Assembly (NCBI GenBank): GCA_030672465.1
Contig: DAOVGJ010000051.1
Coordinates: 1-14,669, forward strand
Direction of reading: 5' to 3'
DNA: 14,669 nt
Origin: Pseudomonadota bacterium
Lineage (GTDB): Bacteria; Desulfobacterota; BSN033; WVXP01; G020346125
Shown: positions 7,767 through 14,669 of the stretch, one piece after another
How the letters are laid out: each line of letters starts with the position of its first letter
Position numbering within the stretch: position 1 is the first letter of the stretch
Notes under the pieces: generated by a model
What the model was told of the DNA's origin: nothing
Seen by the model: the letters and a program-made list of their open reading frames with translations, nothing else
Databases searched by the model: none
Translations under genes and position numbers: made by a program

Positions 7767-8662
7767 TCCCCTTGATCCCAATAGGGAAAGAAATTGTACC
7801 ATTGATCCGGATAGCGGCTGATCATCCCTTCGAAGGACTCGACGATTTTTTTTATCCCCTGTCGAAGGCTTTCTCCCTTGCCTTGAATCGGGTTTGCGAA
7901 GAGGATCGGTTTCTCAAGTATCCCCCAATACTTCATCCTTTTTTCGAGAACTACGAAGACGGGAATCACCGAAGCACCTGTTTCCATGGCCAACAGCGCG
8001 GGTCCCACAGGGAATTTCGTCGGGCGACCGAAGAATTCAACCTCGACCCAGCGGTCCCCCACCATCCTATCGGCGATCAATGCAACAATCTGATTTTCCC
8101 GTAATTTCCTTGCTATTTCCACTATGGCCAGTTTAGGTTCTTGCGATGGATCGATGTAAATGGCATTAATGCCGAACTGTCGACGGACTTTTTCCTCGTA
8201 CTTACGCAGGGAACGGCTCCCCTCTTTGAGGGTAAGAATATTGACGGGGTATCCCTTGGAGGCCAGTACGTATCCTCCCAACTCCCAGTTACCCAGGTGA
8301 GGGGTGACGCAGATGACCCCCTTTTCCCTTTTGAGGGCCCTCACGAGGTGTTCCTCCCCCATCTCTCGTTCGACGAGTTTCCACCTGTTGGACACATCCA
8401 ACCGATGCATGCACATATAATCGAGAAGCTTGTGGGAATAATTTTGAAAGCGCCTCTTCGCCAGCTTGCTGACCTTCTTTTCACTATATCCTCCCTGGCC
8501 GATTACCCTCAGGTTTTCCTTTACGACCTCTCGGGTTTTCTTTACTAAGGGGAAAACGAGATGAGTTCCTACCGTGGTGAAAAAGGGATGCAACCGCCTC
8601 GGGACCAGGCTCGTAAAGAGCCAAAAGAGGAACAGATAGAAGCTGACTTGCCAATTGGGCAT
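7763..8662 (-). CDS. LpxL/HtrB-family lysophospholipid/lipid A acyltransferase
   Basis: 299-residue membrane-anchored acyltransferase of the LpxL/LpxM/HtrB family. One N-terminal TM helix lies at about 7-20 (SFYLFLFWLFTSLV). The catalytic HX4E motif is H122-LGNW-E127 (TPHLGNWELGG), followed by the substrate-handling segment ALIADRMVGDRWVEVEFFGRP (195-214) and the family C-terminal DQWYNFFPYW (286-295). Length matches LpxL (about 300). Known members transfer acyl chains from acyl-ACP to lipid A; stand-alone copies inside biosynthetic clusters (aryl polyenes, other lipids) acylate or esterify other products. No lipid A genes are nearby, so I infer a dedicated acyl transfer in this pathway rather than housekeeping LPS synthesis. 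It starts 6 bp after the second COG3581-like gene and ends in a 4-bp overlap with the SRPBCC gene. Confidence 0.87.
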   Translation of the reverse strand: MPNWQVSFYLFLFWLFTSLVPRRLHPFFTTVGTHLVFPLVKKTREVVKENLRVIGQGGYSEKKVSKLAKRRFQNYSHKLLDYMCMHRLDVSNRWKLVEREMGEEHLVRALKREKGVICVTPHLGNWELGGYVLASKGYPVNILTLKEGSRSLRKYEEKVRRQFGINAIYIDPSQEPKLAIVEIARKLRENQIVALIADRMVGDRWVEVEFFGRPTKFPVGPALLAMETGASVIPVFVVLEKRMKYWGILEKPILFANPIQGKGESLRQGIKKIVESFEGMISRYPDQWYNFFPYWDQGE

Positions 8663-8668
8663 ATCCGG

Positions 8669-9787
8669 TCAACCCCTATTGGGATGAGTGGAGATCGGCG
8701 AGGCGAAGGTACTGGAATGTCTTCTCCTCTCCAGAAGGTCGATGAACGCTTCAATCCGGGTATCGATCCCCCCCTGGGCCGTATGTTCGTCGAAGATCAA
8801 CGTGAGAATAGGGATGTCAAGATCCCTTTGAACCTTGGTCAAAATTGTCTGGGCCACGAGCTCGGGCATACAGGTGAACGGAAAGATATGGATGATCCCG
8901 TCGACTCCCCTCTTGGCAAAAAGAACCGTCTTCCCCACTGATTCCATGCTTTCGCCTCCAGAAGGGAATCTCAGGTAAGGACGGGCGTATCTTGCGGAAA
9001 GCTTAAGTTGATTCCTCGTGAAGGGCTTAAAGCGGAAGCGGTCGTTCACCCAATCGCTCAGCCATACCGACTTCCATACCTCGATTCCCATACGAGCCAA
9101 TCGCATATCGATTCCCGTATTGGCCGAAGGCTCTACGGTCATGAACAGTTCCCCGATAATGCCGATCCGGAGAGGGGTAACGCCGGGTCTCAGCGCAATT
9201 TTCCGAAACCAGCTGGAGGTCTTGAGCCTCGCGCGAAGAAGGCTGGGTAGGGACAAGCTTGAATCGATAAGCTGGACGGATTCCCTAAAAACCATGTCGG
9301 TTTCATTGGGAATGGCCTCCCGTGGTTTGGTATAGAAGTATCTCTTGAGAGCATAATCCAGGATGGAAAGCCTCACAAGTATGAGATAAAATAGCTTCAA
9401 CAGAGCGCCCTTTGTCCGCAATCCGGCAACCTGCTTCATCAGATCCAGCATATCGGAGAGGCGATCGGGGTCCTCAGCGCTTCCCATGGTGAAATGGTAA
9501 CCGAGGCCTTTCAGGATTTGGTTTTGAATAGCATCATAGTATCCGAATCGACAGGGCCCTATTCCGCCGGGCATGAAGATGGCATCGGCCCCCGATTCCA
9601 ATGCCTCGATCATATTTCCCAGGGTGAGTTTAAAGGGAAAACATGCGAATTCAGGCGAATATTTCGTCCCCAAATCCAAGGTTTTCCTCGTGGGCTTGGG
9701 GGGGAGGATCACATCAACCCCCCGGTCCCTGAAGAGTCGAGTAACGGCAATATGGAGCATTCCCAAATATGGGAACGATAATTTCAC
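8669..9787 (-). CDS. 2-hydroxyacyl-CoA dehydratase-like subunit, COG3581 type (copy 2)
   Basis: 372-residue HgdB/BcrC-related protein of the COG3581 kind (activase-related dehydratase-like subunit). It has exactly three cysteines, each in a motif also found in the paralogue at 11801-12892: C49 (ACFPFK), C79 (GPCRFGYY) and C306 (FPFTCMPE). Three Cys fit one [4Fe-4S] cluster with an open site for substrate or water. GGES near 277-280 and IFDEHTAQGG (331-340) followed by TRIEAF are further family landmarks. Proteins of this type accept electrons from an HgdC-like activase. It starts with GTG at 9787 in a GTGA overlap with the preceding gene and has a strong AAGGGG site. The last 15 residues or so are low-conservation tail. 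The substrate is not known; the lipid genes directly downstream suggest an acyl lipid. Confidence 0.8.
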   Translation of the reverse strand: MKLSFPYLGMLHIAVTRLFRDRGVDVILPPKPTRKTLDLGTKYSPEFACFPFKLTLGNMIEALESGADAIFMPGGIGPCRFGYYDAIQNQILKGLGYHFTMGSAEDPDRLSDMLDLMKQVAGLRTKGALLKLFYLILVRLSILDYALKRYFYTKPREAIPNETDMVFRESVQLIDSSLSLPSLLRARLKTSSWFRKIALRPGVTPLRIGIIGELFMTVEPSANTGIDMRLARMGIEVWKSVWLSDWVNDRFRFKPFTRNQLKLSARYARPYLRFPSGGESMESVGKTVLFAKRGVDGIIHIFPFTCMPELVAQTILTKVQRDLDIPILTLIFDEHTAQGGIDTRIEAFIDLLERRRHSSTFASPISTHPNRG

Positions 9788-10791
9788 CCTTTCCCCTTAC
9801 GATTTAGCTTACCTTGCCGGTCGATGACGTCGAGGAAGGCCTCCAATCGTGTAACGAGCCCTCCATCCGACCAGTGTTCATCGAAGATTAAAGAGAGCAG
9901 AGGAGTGTTCCCCATCCTTTTAACGTGATAGCTCACGATTTCCGAGTTGAAGGAATCCTGGCCGCACCCGAAGGAGGCCAGGTTGATAATTCCCTTTACC
10001 TCGGGATCCCCGGCGAAATGGAGGGCCGATCCCACCATCTCCTTACCAAAGGACCAATAGACCCTCTTTGAGAGTTTTGAGATCTGCCGATTCACCTCCG
10101 TTTCGGTCAAGGATTCCGTGGTTATTATCCTATATCCCCTGGCCATCACCTTTTCAGATATGCCCTTATTGAGGAAGGGATCGTTCAAATAGTATGGCCT
10201 ACCGACCAGGCCTATTGTGGGCTCACCCGCATTTACTTCCCTTTGGGGCCCGGGTCCATCGGAGGAGGATAGGCTCAGGTCCAAGGCCTTCTCGAAGGAT
10301 ACTCCCCTTTGTTGAAGGCATCTGAAATTCCCCTGTCTCTCGAGGCCCACTTGATAAGCTCGCCTTATCTTCTTTAAATCCCTGCTGAACAACTTGCCTA
10401 CCTTCTCATAAAAGAGGGACTCCGTCGCCTTTTTCCTTCCCTTATAATTGATGGGATAATCGATGAGGGGCGGAAGTGGCTGAATGGTATTGGCTACCAT
10501 ATCGGGAAGCCCGAGGAATTTCGGGCACATGTATGCATCTTCTTCTATGCTGATATATCTGGGAACGAACAAGAGATCGACCCGATCCTTGAGGGACAAA
10601 ATGTGGCCGAAGTAGGCCTTGACGGGAAAGCACAGGTCGCTGACGGCGACACCGGCCCCCTGGCTTACCATCTGTTTAGTCGTAGGGGTTGAGAGGATGA
10701 CCTCACAGCCCAGTTCCTGAAGGAAGGTTTGCCAGAGGGGGAAATACCGATAGTAAAGAAGTCCCCTGGAAATCCCGACTTTCACACTCAT
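9784..10791 (-). CDS. 2-hydroxyacyl-CoA dehydratase-like subunit, COG3580/DUF2229 type (copy 2)
   Basis: 335-residue protein of the COG3580/DUF2229 kind. The N-terminus KVGISRGLLYYRYFPLW (4-20) is the family signature and is nearly identical in the neighbour upstream. Conserved cysteines are C54 (CFPVK, then FGHI), C89 (YMCPKFLGLP) and C276 (FGCGQDS), enough for one Fe-S cluster. IFDEHWSDGG (302-311) with TRLEAF near the C-terminus is shared with three of the four subunits. C29 and C158 are not shared. The domain corresponds to the DUF2229 part of the large fused activase/dehydratase proteins such as PlsA. It starts in an ATGA overlap (10791-10788), with AGGA a few nt upstream. It probably pairs with a COG3581-like subunit to form an electron-accepting catalytic unit; which partner is not clear from sequence. 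Confidence 0.8.
   Translation of the reverse strand: MSVKVGISRGLLYYRYFPLWQTFLQELGCEVILSTPTTKQMVSQGAGVAVSDLCFPVKAYFGHILSLKDRVDLLFVPRYISIEEDAYMCPKFLGLPDMVANTIQPLPPLIDYPINYKGRKKATESLFYEKVGKLFSRDLKKIRRAYQVGLERQGNFRCLQQRGVSFEKALDLSLSSSDGPGPQREVNAGEPTIGLVGRPYYLNDPFLNKGISEKVMARGYRIITTESLTETEVNRQISKLSKRVYWSFGKEMVGSALHFAGDPEVKGIINLASFGCGQDSFNSEIVSYHVKRMGNTPLLSLIFDEHWSDGGLVTRLEAFLDVIDRQGKLNRKGKG
9793..9798 (-). promoter_or_regulatory. Strong ribosome binding site before a GTG start
   Basis: AAGGGG on the minus strand, 5 nt before the GTG at 9787. The GTG overlaps the TGA of the upstream gene (GTGA, 9787-9784). The site supports GTG as the true start and tight coupling. Confidence 0.6.
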
Positions 10792-11804
10792 GATGTCCTG
10801 CGCTCATCATCTGAATTGAATTTCCTGCGTCTAGCCGTATCCAAGAAGGCCTCAAGGCGGGTTACGAAACCGCCTATTCCGGTATGTTCATCGATCATCA
10901 GTGCCATATATGGGGAAGCCTCCCTTTTGGCCCGAAAGCCAACCAACGGCTCGATCATGGAATCAATACCGCAGGAGAAGCAGGTTACATAAATCAGGCC
11001 ATCGACTACCCTCGACTCCAGAAGGTGAAAGGCGGCCCCCAGGATTTCCCTTCCAAGGGTCCAGTAAATGTCCTTTTTCAACCTCCGAAGGTGATGGTCG
11101 ATAGTATGCCCATGGATGCGTTCCGGGGTGTAAATGGATGCATTAGCCTCCTTTAACCTCTTGAAGAGGTCGAAGTTGAATAAGGTGTCATAGAGGTTGT
11201 AAGGATGGCCGATCACCCCGATTTTCATGGACCCATCTTCTTCCTTCTCGGTCAAGGGTTCATCGGTGAAACACCCATTGGTTTCGAAGGCGTTGATCAA
11301 ATCCAGCACCGATACCCCATCTCTCATACGGCGTTGAAACTGATCAAATTGCTCCCGGGCTTTGCTATAGGCCCTTCGAGTCTGAAGGAAATTATACTTT
11401 AGCTTTCTTCCCACCTTTGAGAGGGCTCCTGATAATCGAGTCCCTCGATATCTCTCGTCCACGAAGGGGTCCAGTATGGGCGGTAGATGCGGCATGGAGT
11501 ACTTGATCATCTCGGGGAGGCCAGCCATCATCGGGCAACAGTAGCCCGTTTTATTATCGCTCAAAAGACGGGGGATAAAGAGATAATCGACCTTGTCCTC
11601 AATGTTGAGCACGTGGCCGAAGATCATCTTGATGGGTATGCAGACGTCATCGTCGGCAAATTTGAACCCCTCCTCCAGCACTTTTCTCGTGCTGGGGCGG
11701 GAGACTACCACCTGCGCCCCTAACTCCCTGAAGAATGTATTCCAGAGGGGGAAGTAGCGATAATACAGTAATGCCCGGGGGATTCCTACTCGCATGGACA
11801 TCAT
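10788..11804 (-). CDS. 2-hydroxyacyl-CoA dehydratase-like subunit, COG3580/DUF2229 type (copy 1)
   Basis: 338-residue paralogue of the next gene downstream. Signature RVGIPRALLYYRYFPLW (5-21); the cluster-type cysteines line up as C55 (CIPIK, then FGHV), C90 (CCPMMAGLP; C89 is extra) and C278 (FSCGIDS; C275 is extra). MIDEHTGIGG (303-312) plus TRLEAF close the conserved core. The middle (about 115-190) is charged and variable between the two copies, while the cysteine motifs are kept, so both are probably functional. The start at 11804 makes an ATGA overlap with the preceding gene and has AGGG 5 nt upstream; the Met at position 4 is a less likely alternative. It is seen as the DUF2229-like half of a COG3580/COG3581 pair fed by the activase upstream. 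Confidence 0.8.
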   Translation of the reverse strand: MMSMRVGIPRALLYYRYFPLWNTFFRELGAQVVVSRPSTRKVLEEGFKFADDDVCIPIKMIFGHVLNIEDKVDYLFIPRLLSDNKTGYCCPMMAGLPEMIKYSMPHLPPILDPFVDERYRGTRLSGALSKVGRKLKYNFLQTRRAYSKAREQFDQFQRRMRDGVSVLDLINAFETNGCFTDEPLTEKEEDGSMKIGVIGHPYNLYDTLFNFDLFKRLKEANASIYTPERIHGHTIDHHLRRLKKDIYWTLGREILGAAFHLLESRVVDGLIYVTCFSCGIDSMIEPLVGFRAKREASPYMALMIDEHTGIGGFVTRLEAFLDTARRRKFNSDDERRTS

Positions 11805-12892
11805 TTTTCCCTGCCTTTTCTCTTCCGTTGGATAAGATCTACAAAGGCGCTTAGCCTGGTCGTGATAGTGGTTTCGGAAAGGTTCTCCGCGAGGGAGAAG
11901 GTGAGAATCGGCATATCATAGTCTTTGCTCACGATCCTCAGGATATTCTTGGCTACGGATTCCAACATGCATCCAAATGGTAAGAGCTGGATGAGTCCAT
12001 CGTAGGCCTCCCGCGCATAGAGAATGGCATATCCGATGGAGGCGTTGCATTCACCGCCAATGTTGTGTGGGAGGTAACGCTTGGAAGCCCTTATGGCCTT
12101 GCTTTTCGACCTTTTTTTGAGGAGGTCAAGGCGCATGGCATGGGCAATTTGAGATGTAAACCACATGGTCCTCGTTACCTCTACCCCCATTTCCCCCAGC
12201 CTCCTCTCGATATCTTGATTGGCATGGGGGTTGATCACCATATATCCCTCCCCGGTGATGACCATTTTCAGAGGTTGGCGGGTTCTATCCTGTTCGATGT
12301 TGGCCAGCCTTGAAAGTGCATCCTCCCTGGCTATCTTCAGTTCTTTCAAATCCGTAACCCCATCGATCAACCTCAGGCATTCCAACGAAACCCTTGTGGT
12401 TTCCCCCCTGTCGACTTCATAGGGCCTCATTTTGTGGGTCCATCTCTCCATCTCCTCGCACACATTCATCTTTTTCCAGCTGAAAAGAAGAGCTCGAATG
12501 GCCTCCACCAGGGATACTTTCCTTTTTCGGCGTTCCCTATCGAATTTCAATAAATAGCTCCTCAGAATCCGGGTGTCGTCCATGGTGATCCAGTTAAATT
12601 GATAGCCCATTTCCCTCAGGATGTTCTGCATCACGATATCGTACATTCCCACCCGGCAGGGACCGTGGTCGCTTATCATACAGATTGTATCCGCGCCTTT
12701 TTCCAGTGCTTCAATGAAATTGCCCAAGATAAATTTAAAGGGTAGGCAGGTAGACTCGGGGGAGTACTTTATTCCAAGGTCCAACGTCCGAGGGCTGGTC
12801 TTAGGCGGGATAACGAAATCGGGGCCGATTTTCCTACAGAGGGCATTGATGAAGATATCCATCTGCCCGCAATGTGGAACGGTGATTTTCAT
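11801..12892 (-). CDS. 2-hydroxyacyl-CoA dehydratase-like subunit, COG3581 type (copy 1)
   Basis: 363-residue paralogue of the subunit at 8669-9787. Key cysteines stand at the same positions: C49 (TCLPFK), C79 (GPCRVGMYD) and C308 (PFGCMLE); both proteins share TLDLG-KYSPE (36-46) and GGE (279-281). Five or six further cysteines (8, 19, 71, 145, 172, 282) are not shared. Odd point: the FDEH motif kept by the other three subunits has changed to LAEN here (about 334-337), though the following TTRLSAF is kept. That suggests this copy has a different role, perhaps electron transfer or structure rather than substrate chemistry. It follows the activase by 15 bp and overlaps the next gene by 4 bp (ATGA). 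The middle segment (about 115-160) is strongly charged. Confidence 0.78.
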   Translation of the reverse strand: MKITVPHCGQMDIFINALCRKIGPDFVIPPKTSPRTLDLGIKYSPESTCLPFKFILGNFIEALEKGADTICMISDHGPCRVGMYDIVMQNILREMGYQFNWITMDDTRILRSYLLKFDRERRKRKVSLVEAIRALLFSWKKMNVCEEMERWTHKMRPYEVDRGETTRVSLECLRLIDGVTDLKELKIAREDALSRLANIEQDRTRQPLKMVITGEGYMVINPHANQDIERRLGEMGVEVTRTMWFTSQIAHAMRLDLLKKRSKSKAIRASKRYLPHNIGGECNASIGYAILYAREAYDGLIQLLPFGCMLESVAKNILRIVSKDYDMPILTFSLAENLSETTITTRLSAFVDLIQRKRKGREK

Positions 12893-12907
12893 AGGGGTTT
12901 TCTGCCT

Positions 12908-13864
12908 TTATAGCTTGTTTTCCCACTTCCCGCATCGATCACCCCAATAGGCGGTAACTTCTTCGCCTATGGAGAACTCCACTATCTCGCATTCATTTTC
13001 GCATTCTTTGCATTCCAAACTTCTGGTTTTACAATGAAGGTTAATCACCTCAAAGCCCTTAAAATGGGTTTTCCCGCCCCCATCCATCTGTTCCTGAGCC
13101 AAAAAGGCCGCGCCGATGGCTCCCATTACGTTGAAAAATTTGGGGATATAAATTTTCTTGCCCAATTCCCCTTCGAATGCCGATTGGATTCCCTCGTTGG
13201 CCGCAACGCCCCCTTGAAAGATGATGGATTCTAAGATTTCCTTTCCCTTGGCCACGTTGTTGAGATAGTTCCGGACCAGGGCTTCGCATAGTCCGGCAAT
13301 GATATCCTCCAGATTGCATCCTATCTGCTGTTTATGGACCATATCCGATTCCGCAAAAACCGTACATCGTCCTGCGATCCGGGCGGAGGATTTGGATCGG
13401 AGGGCATACCGGCCAAATTGATCAATGGGAATACCGAGCCTCAATGCCTGTTGATCCAAAAATGAGCCAGTCCCCGCCGCGCAGACCGTATTCATGGCAA
13501 AATCGACGACCAATCCATCCCTGATGATGATAATCTTAGAATCCTGCCCACCTATTTCTAGAATCGTCCTAGCATGGGGGAAGAAATGGGTTGTCCCGAT
13601 GGCATGAGCAGTGATTTCATTTTTAACCACATCGGCCCCAACCATTACCCCCGCAAGCTGCCGAGCACTGCCCGTCGTACCAACACCTCGGATTTCCATC
13701 CCTTTGGGAAGATAGGTCGATATCTCCCTCAGGGCCTCCTGTACGGCCCTGATGGGTTGGCCATGGGTGAGCAGATACCGATGGCAAAGTACAGTGCCCT
13801 CTTCATCGATCACTGCCAGGTTCGTGCTCACTGAACCTACATCAATTCCTAGGTAGCCTTTCAT
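12908..13864 (-). CDS. HgdC-type ATP-dependent acyl-CoA dehydratase activase (BcrAD/BadFG family)
   Basis: 318-residue activase of the ASKHA ATPase fold. ATP-site landmarks: GIDVGSVSTNLAVID (6-20), GTTGSARQL (62-70), EIGGQDSKIIII (103-114), FQGGVAANEGI (216-226). Two cluster cysteines, C128 (VCAAGTGSF) and C167 (GRCTVFAESD), are those that in HgdC hold one [4Fe-4S] cluster between two monomers. The enzyme uses ATP to push one low-potential electron onto a dehydratase/reductase partner; only one activase serves four partner subunits here. A C-terminal extension (about 265-318) adds five cysteines (278, 285, 288, 292, 311; CKECENEC and GDRCGKWE), beyond the usual 255-270 residues; this tail resembles a piece of the large fused proteins. 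I chose the ATG at 13864, because the longer reading to 13987 adds residues without homology that overlap the radical SAM gene. Confidence 0.88.
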   Translation of the reverse strand: MKGYLGIDVGSVSTNLAVIDEEGTVLCHRYLLTHGQPIRAVQEALREISTYLPKGMEIRGVGTTGSARQLAGVMVGADVVKNEITAHAIGTTHFFPHARTILEIGGQDSKIIIIRDGLVVDFAMNTVCAAGTGSFLDQQALRLGIPIDQFGRYALRSKSSARIAGRCTVFAESDMVHKQQIGCNLEDIIAGLCEALVRNYLNNVAKGKEILESIIFQGGVAANEGIQSAFEGELGKKIYIPKFFNVMGAIGAAFLAQEQMDGGGKTHFKGFEVINLHCKTRSLECKECENECEIVEFSIGEEVTAYWGDRCGKWENKL

Positions 13865-13874
13865 CTTATTTTTG

Positions 13875-14669
13875 TCAGGACCCTCTAACGCTCCTCGCCA
13901 TAGAGTGCTTTGCAGATAAGTTGAGCTCCTCCCATACCGCATCGGCGATCTCCTCGTATTGCTCGGCATAATGGTAAATCTGACCACTCAATTCGGTAAA
14001 GAGGGTTTCAGCACCCGGGTGGGTAAAATAACGGGCATGTTGTAAAGCCATCTCCCGGCCAACCCAGGGTTCATCGATGAGCATGCATGGCCTCAATAGG
14101 TTTTTCGAATAGGGCTGTAAAGAGCGAATCTTCTTAAAGAGCGGTGAGTTGAGGGCTTTCAGGAGAGTGGTTTCCCTAATATTATCCGATGCAAAATGAC
14201 AAAACACGCAAGGCTCGATATCCCCTTTAGCATTGATGTGGAAATACATCCGCCCTCCCGCCATACAGCCATTGGTCAACTGCCCATCATTCCAAAAGTC
14301 AACGAACAACATGGGCTTGGTAGCTCGGAAGATCTTCAGCTTTTTCCTCATCAGATTTCTCTGCTCCGGAGTGGGGAGTAACCCGATATCGGGATTTTTA
14401 CCGACGGGGACACATATGAAGTACCAGGTCAAGATACATCCCTTTGTGGTTAAGAAGTCAATGAACCGTTCGCTGGTCAGGACATCGGTATTCTCCTTGG
14501 TTTGGGTAAGGGAGCAGGCAAAGAGGACCTTGGCATCCCTGAGCAAATCCATGCTTTGGACGACTTTTTCGAAGTGCCCCTTCCCCCGCCTATTGTCGGT
14601 CTCCTCTTTGAATCCCTCCAGGCTGATGGCCGGCATGACGTTGCCTAAACGAGCGAAGTTTTCCACCGT
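13875..14669 (-). CDS. Radical SAM protein, C-terminal part (5' end outside the window)
   Basis: About 264 codons of a longer gene cut by the window edge; the frame stays open to 14669 (the GTG at 14666 is more likely an internal Val). ISLEGFKEETDNRRGKG (14-30, counted from 14666) is the late part of a radical SAM barrel, so the CxxxCxxC motif should lie just outside. Four cysteines, C134 (NGCMAGGRMYF), C153 and C156 (EPCVFC) and C194 (RPCM), form a SPASM/twitch-like auxiliary cluster region; INAKGDIEPC is typical of it. The C-terminal 60 residues are helical and lack cysteines. It is followed after 10 bp by the activase, so it is part of the same operon. The reaction is unknown. SPASM-type enzymes often modify peptides, but related ones act on lipids or small molecules, which would suit this neighbourhood better. 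Confidence 0.8.
   Translation of the reverse strand, partial: TVENFARLGNVMPAISLEGFKEETDNRRGKGHFEKVVQSMDLLRDAKVLFACSLTQTKENTDVLTSERFIDFLTTKGCILTWYFICVPVGKNPDIGLLPTPEQRNLMRKKLKIFRATKPMLFVDFWNDGQLTNGCMAGGRMYFHINAKGDIEPCVFCHFASDNIRETTLLKALNSPLFKKIRSLQPYSKNLLRPCMLIDEPWVGREMALQHARYFTHPGAETLFTELSGQIYHYAEQYEEIADAVWEELNLSAKHSMARSVRGS

Noticed and set aside
8669..13864. Classical benzoyl-CoA reductase (BcrABCD/BadDEFG) or 2-hydroxyglutaryl-CoA dehydratase locus
   Set aside because: Only one activase is present, the partner proteins carry COG3580/COG3581 signatures (GIPRALLYYRYFPLW; GPCRxGxYD-type) rather than typical HgdA/HgdB ones, and no CoA ligase, CoA transferase, ferredoxin or ring-cleavage genes are near.
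13865..13987. N-terminal extension of the activase
   Set aside because: The added 41 residues overlap the end of the radical SAM gene and lie before the canonical MxxxLGIDVGS start of the family.

Overview
The window (14,669 bp, moderate GC) looks like a chromosome segment of an uncultivated, strictly anaerobic, diderm bacterium. The anaerobe call rests on a HgdC-type ATP-driven Fe-S activase with four cysteine-conserved dehydratase/reductase-like partners and two radical SAM proteins. The diderm call rests on an LpxL/HtrB-type acyltransferase and an RND/MMPL exporter. The intergenic repeat style (GGATTCAAGG- and AAATCCTAAAT-like words) reminds me of Desulfobacterota (former Deltaproteobacteria) assemblies, but I could not test that; the lineage is an inference.

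Layout. Positions 1-258 hold the upstream region of a lone plus-strand MFS transporter (259-1407), and possibly the tail of a decayed gene. Everything else is on the minus strand and is best read from right to left. The first unit is: C-terminal part of a radical SAM protein with extra cysteines (14669-13875, cut by the window edge); HgdC-like activase (13864-12908); COG3581-like subunit (12892-11801); COG3580/DUF2229-like subunit (11804-10788); a second COG3580-like subunit (10791-9784); a second COG3581-like subunit (9787-8669); LpxL-family acyltransferase (8662-7763); SRPBCC/START-like protein (7766-7203); B12-binding-type radical SAM enzyme (7195-5840). Gaps are at most 15 bp, and four junctions are ATGA/GTGA overlaps, so this is almost certainly one operon that begins outside the window. 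After a 331-bp repeat-rich spacer come an MMPL/RND transporter (5508-2965) and an overlapping CrtI/RetSat-like FAD oxidoreductase (2975-1488).

How the genes may work together (inference). The activase, COG3580 and COG3581 parts are the building blocks of the large single-chain activase/dehydratase-like proteins. That group includes PlsA, required for plasmalogen formation in Clostridium perfringens, and the related bacterial glycerol-ester reductases. Here the parts are separate genes and the two catalytic-type subunits are each present twice, in mirror order (3581-3580-3580-3581). The neighbours are an acyltransferase, a lipid-binding-type fold, a lipid-type exporter, a polyene/isoprenoid-type oxidoreductase and two radical SAM enzymes. 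The most economical hypothesis is a pathway that makes, reduces (for example ester to ether or vinyl ether) and exports an unusual lipid. The substrate is not known from sequence alone.
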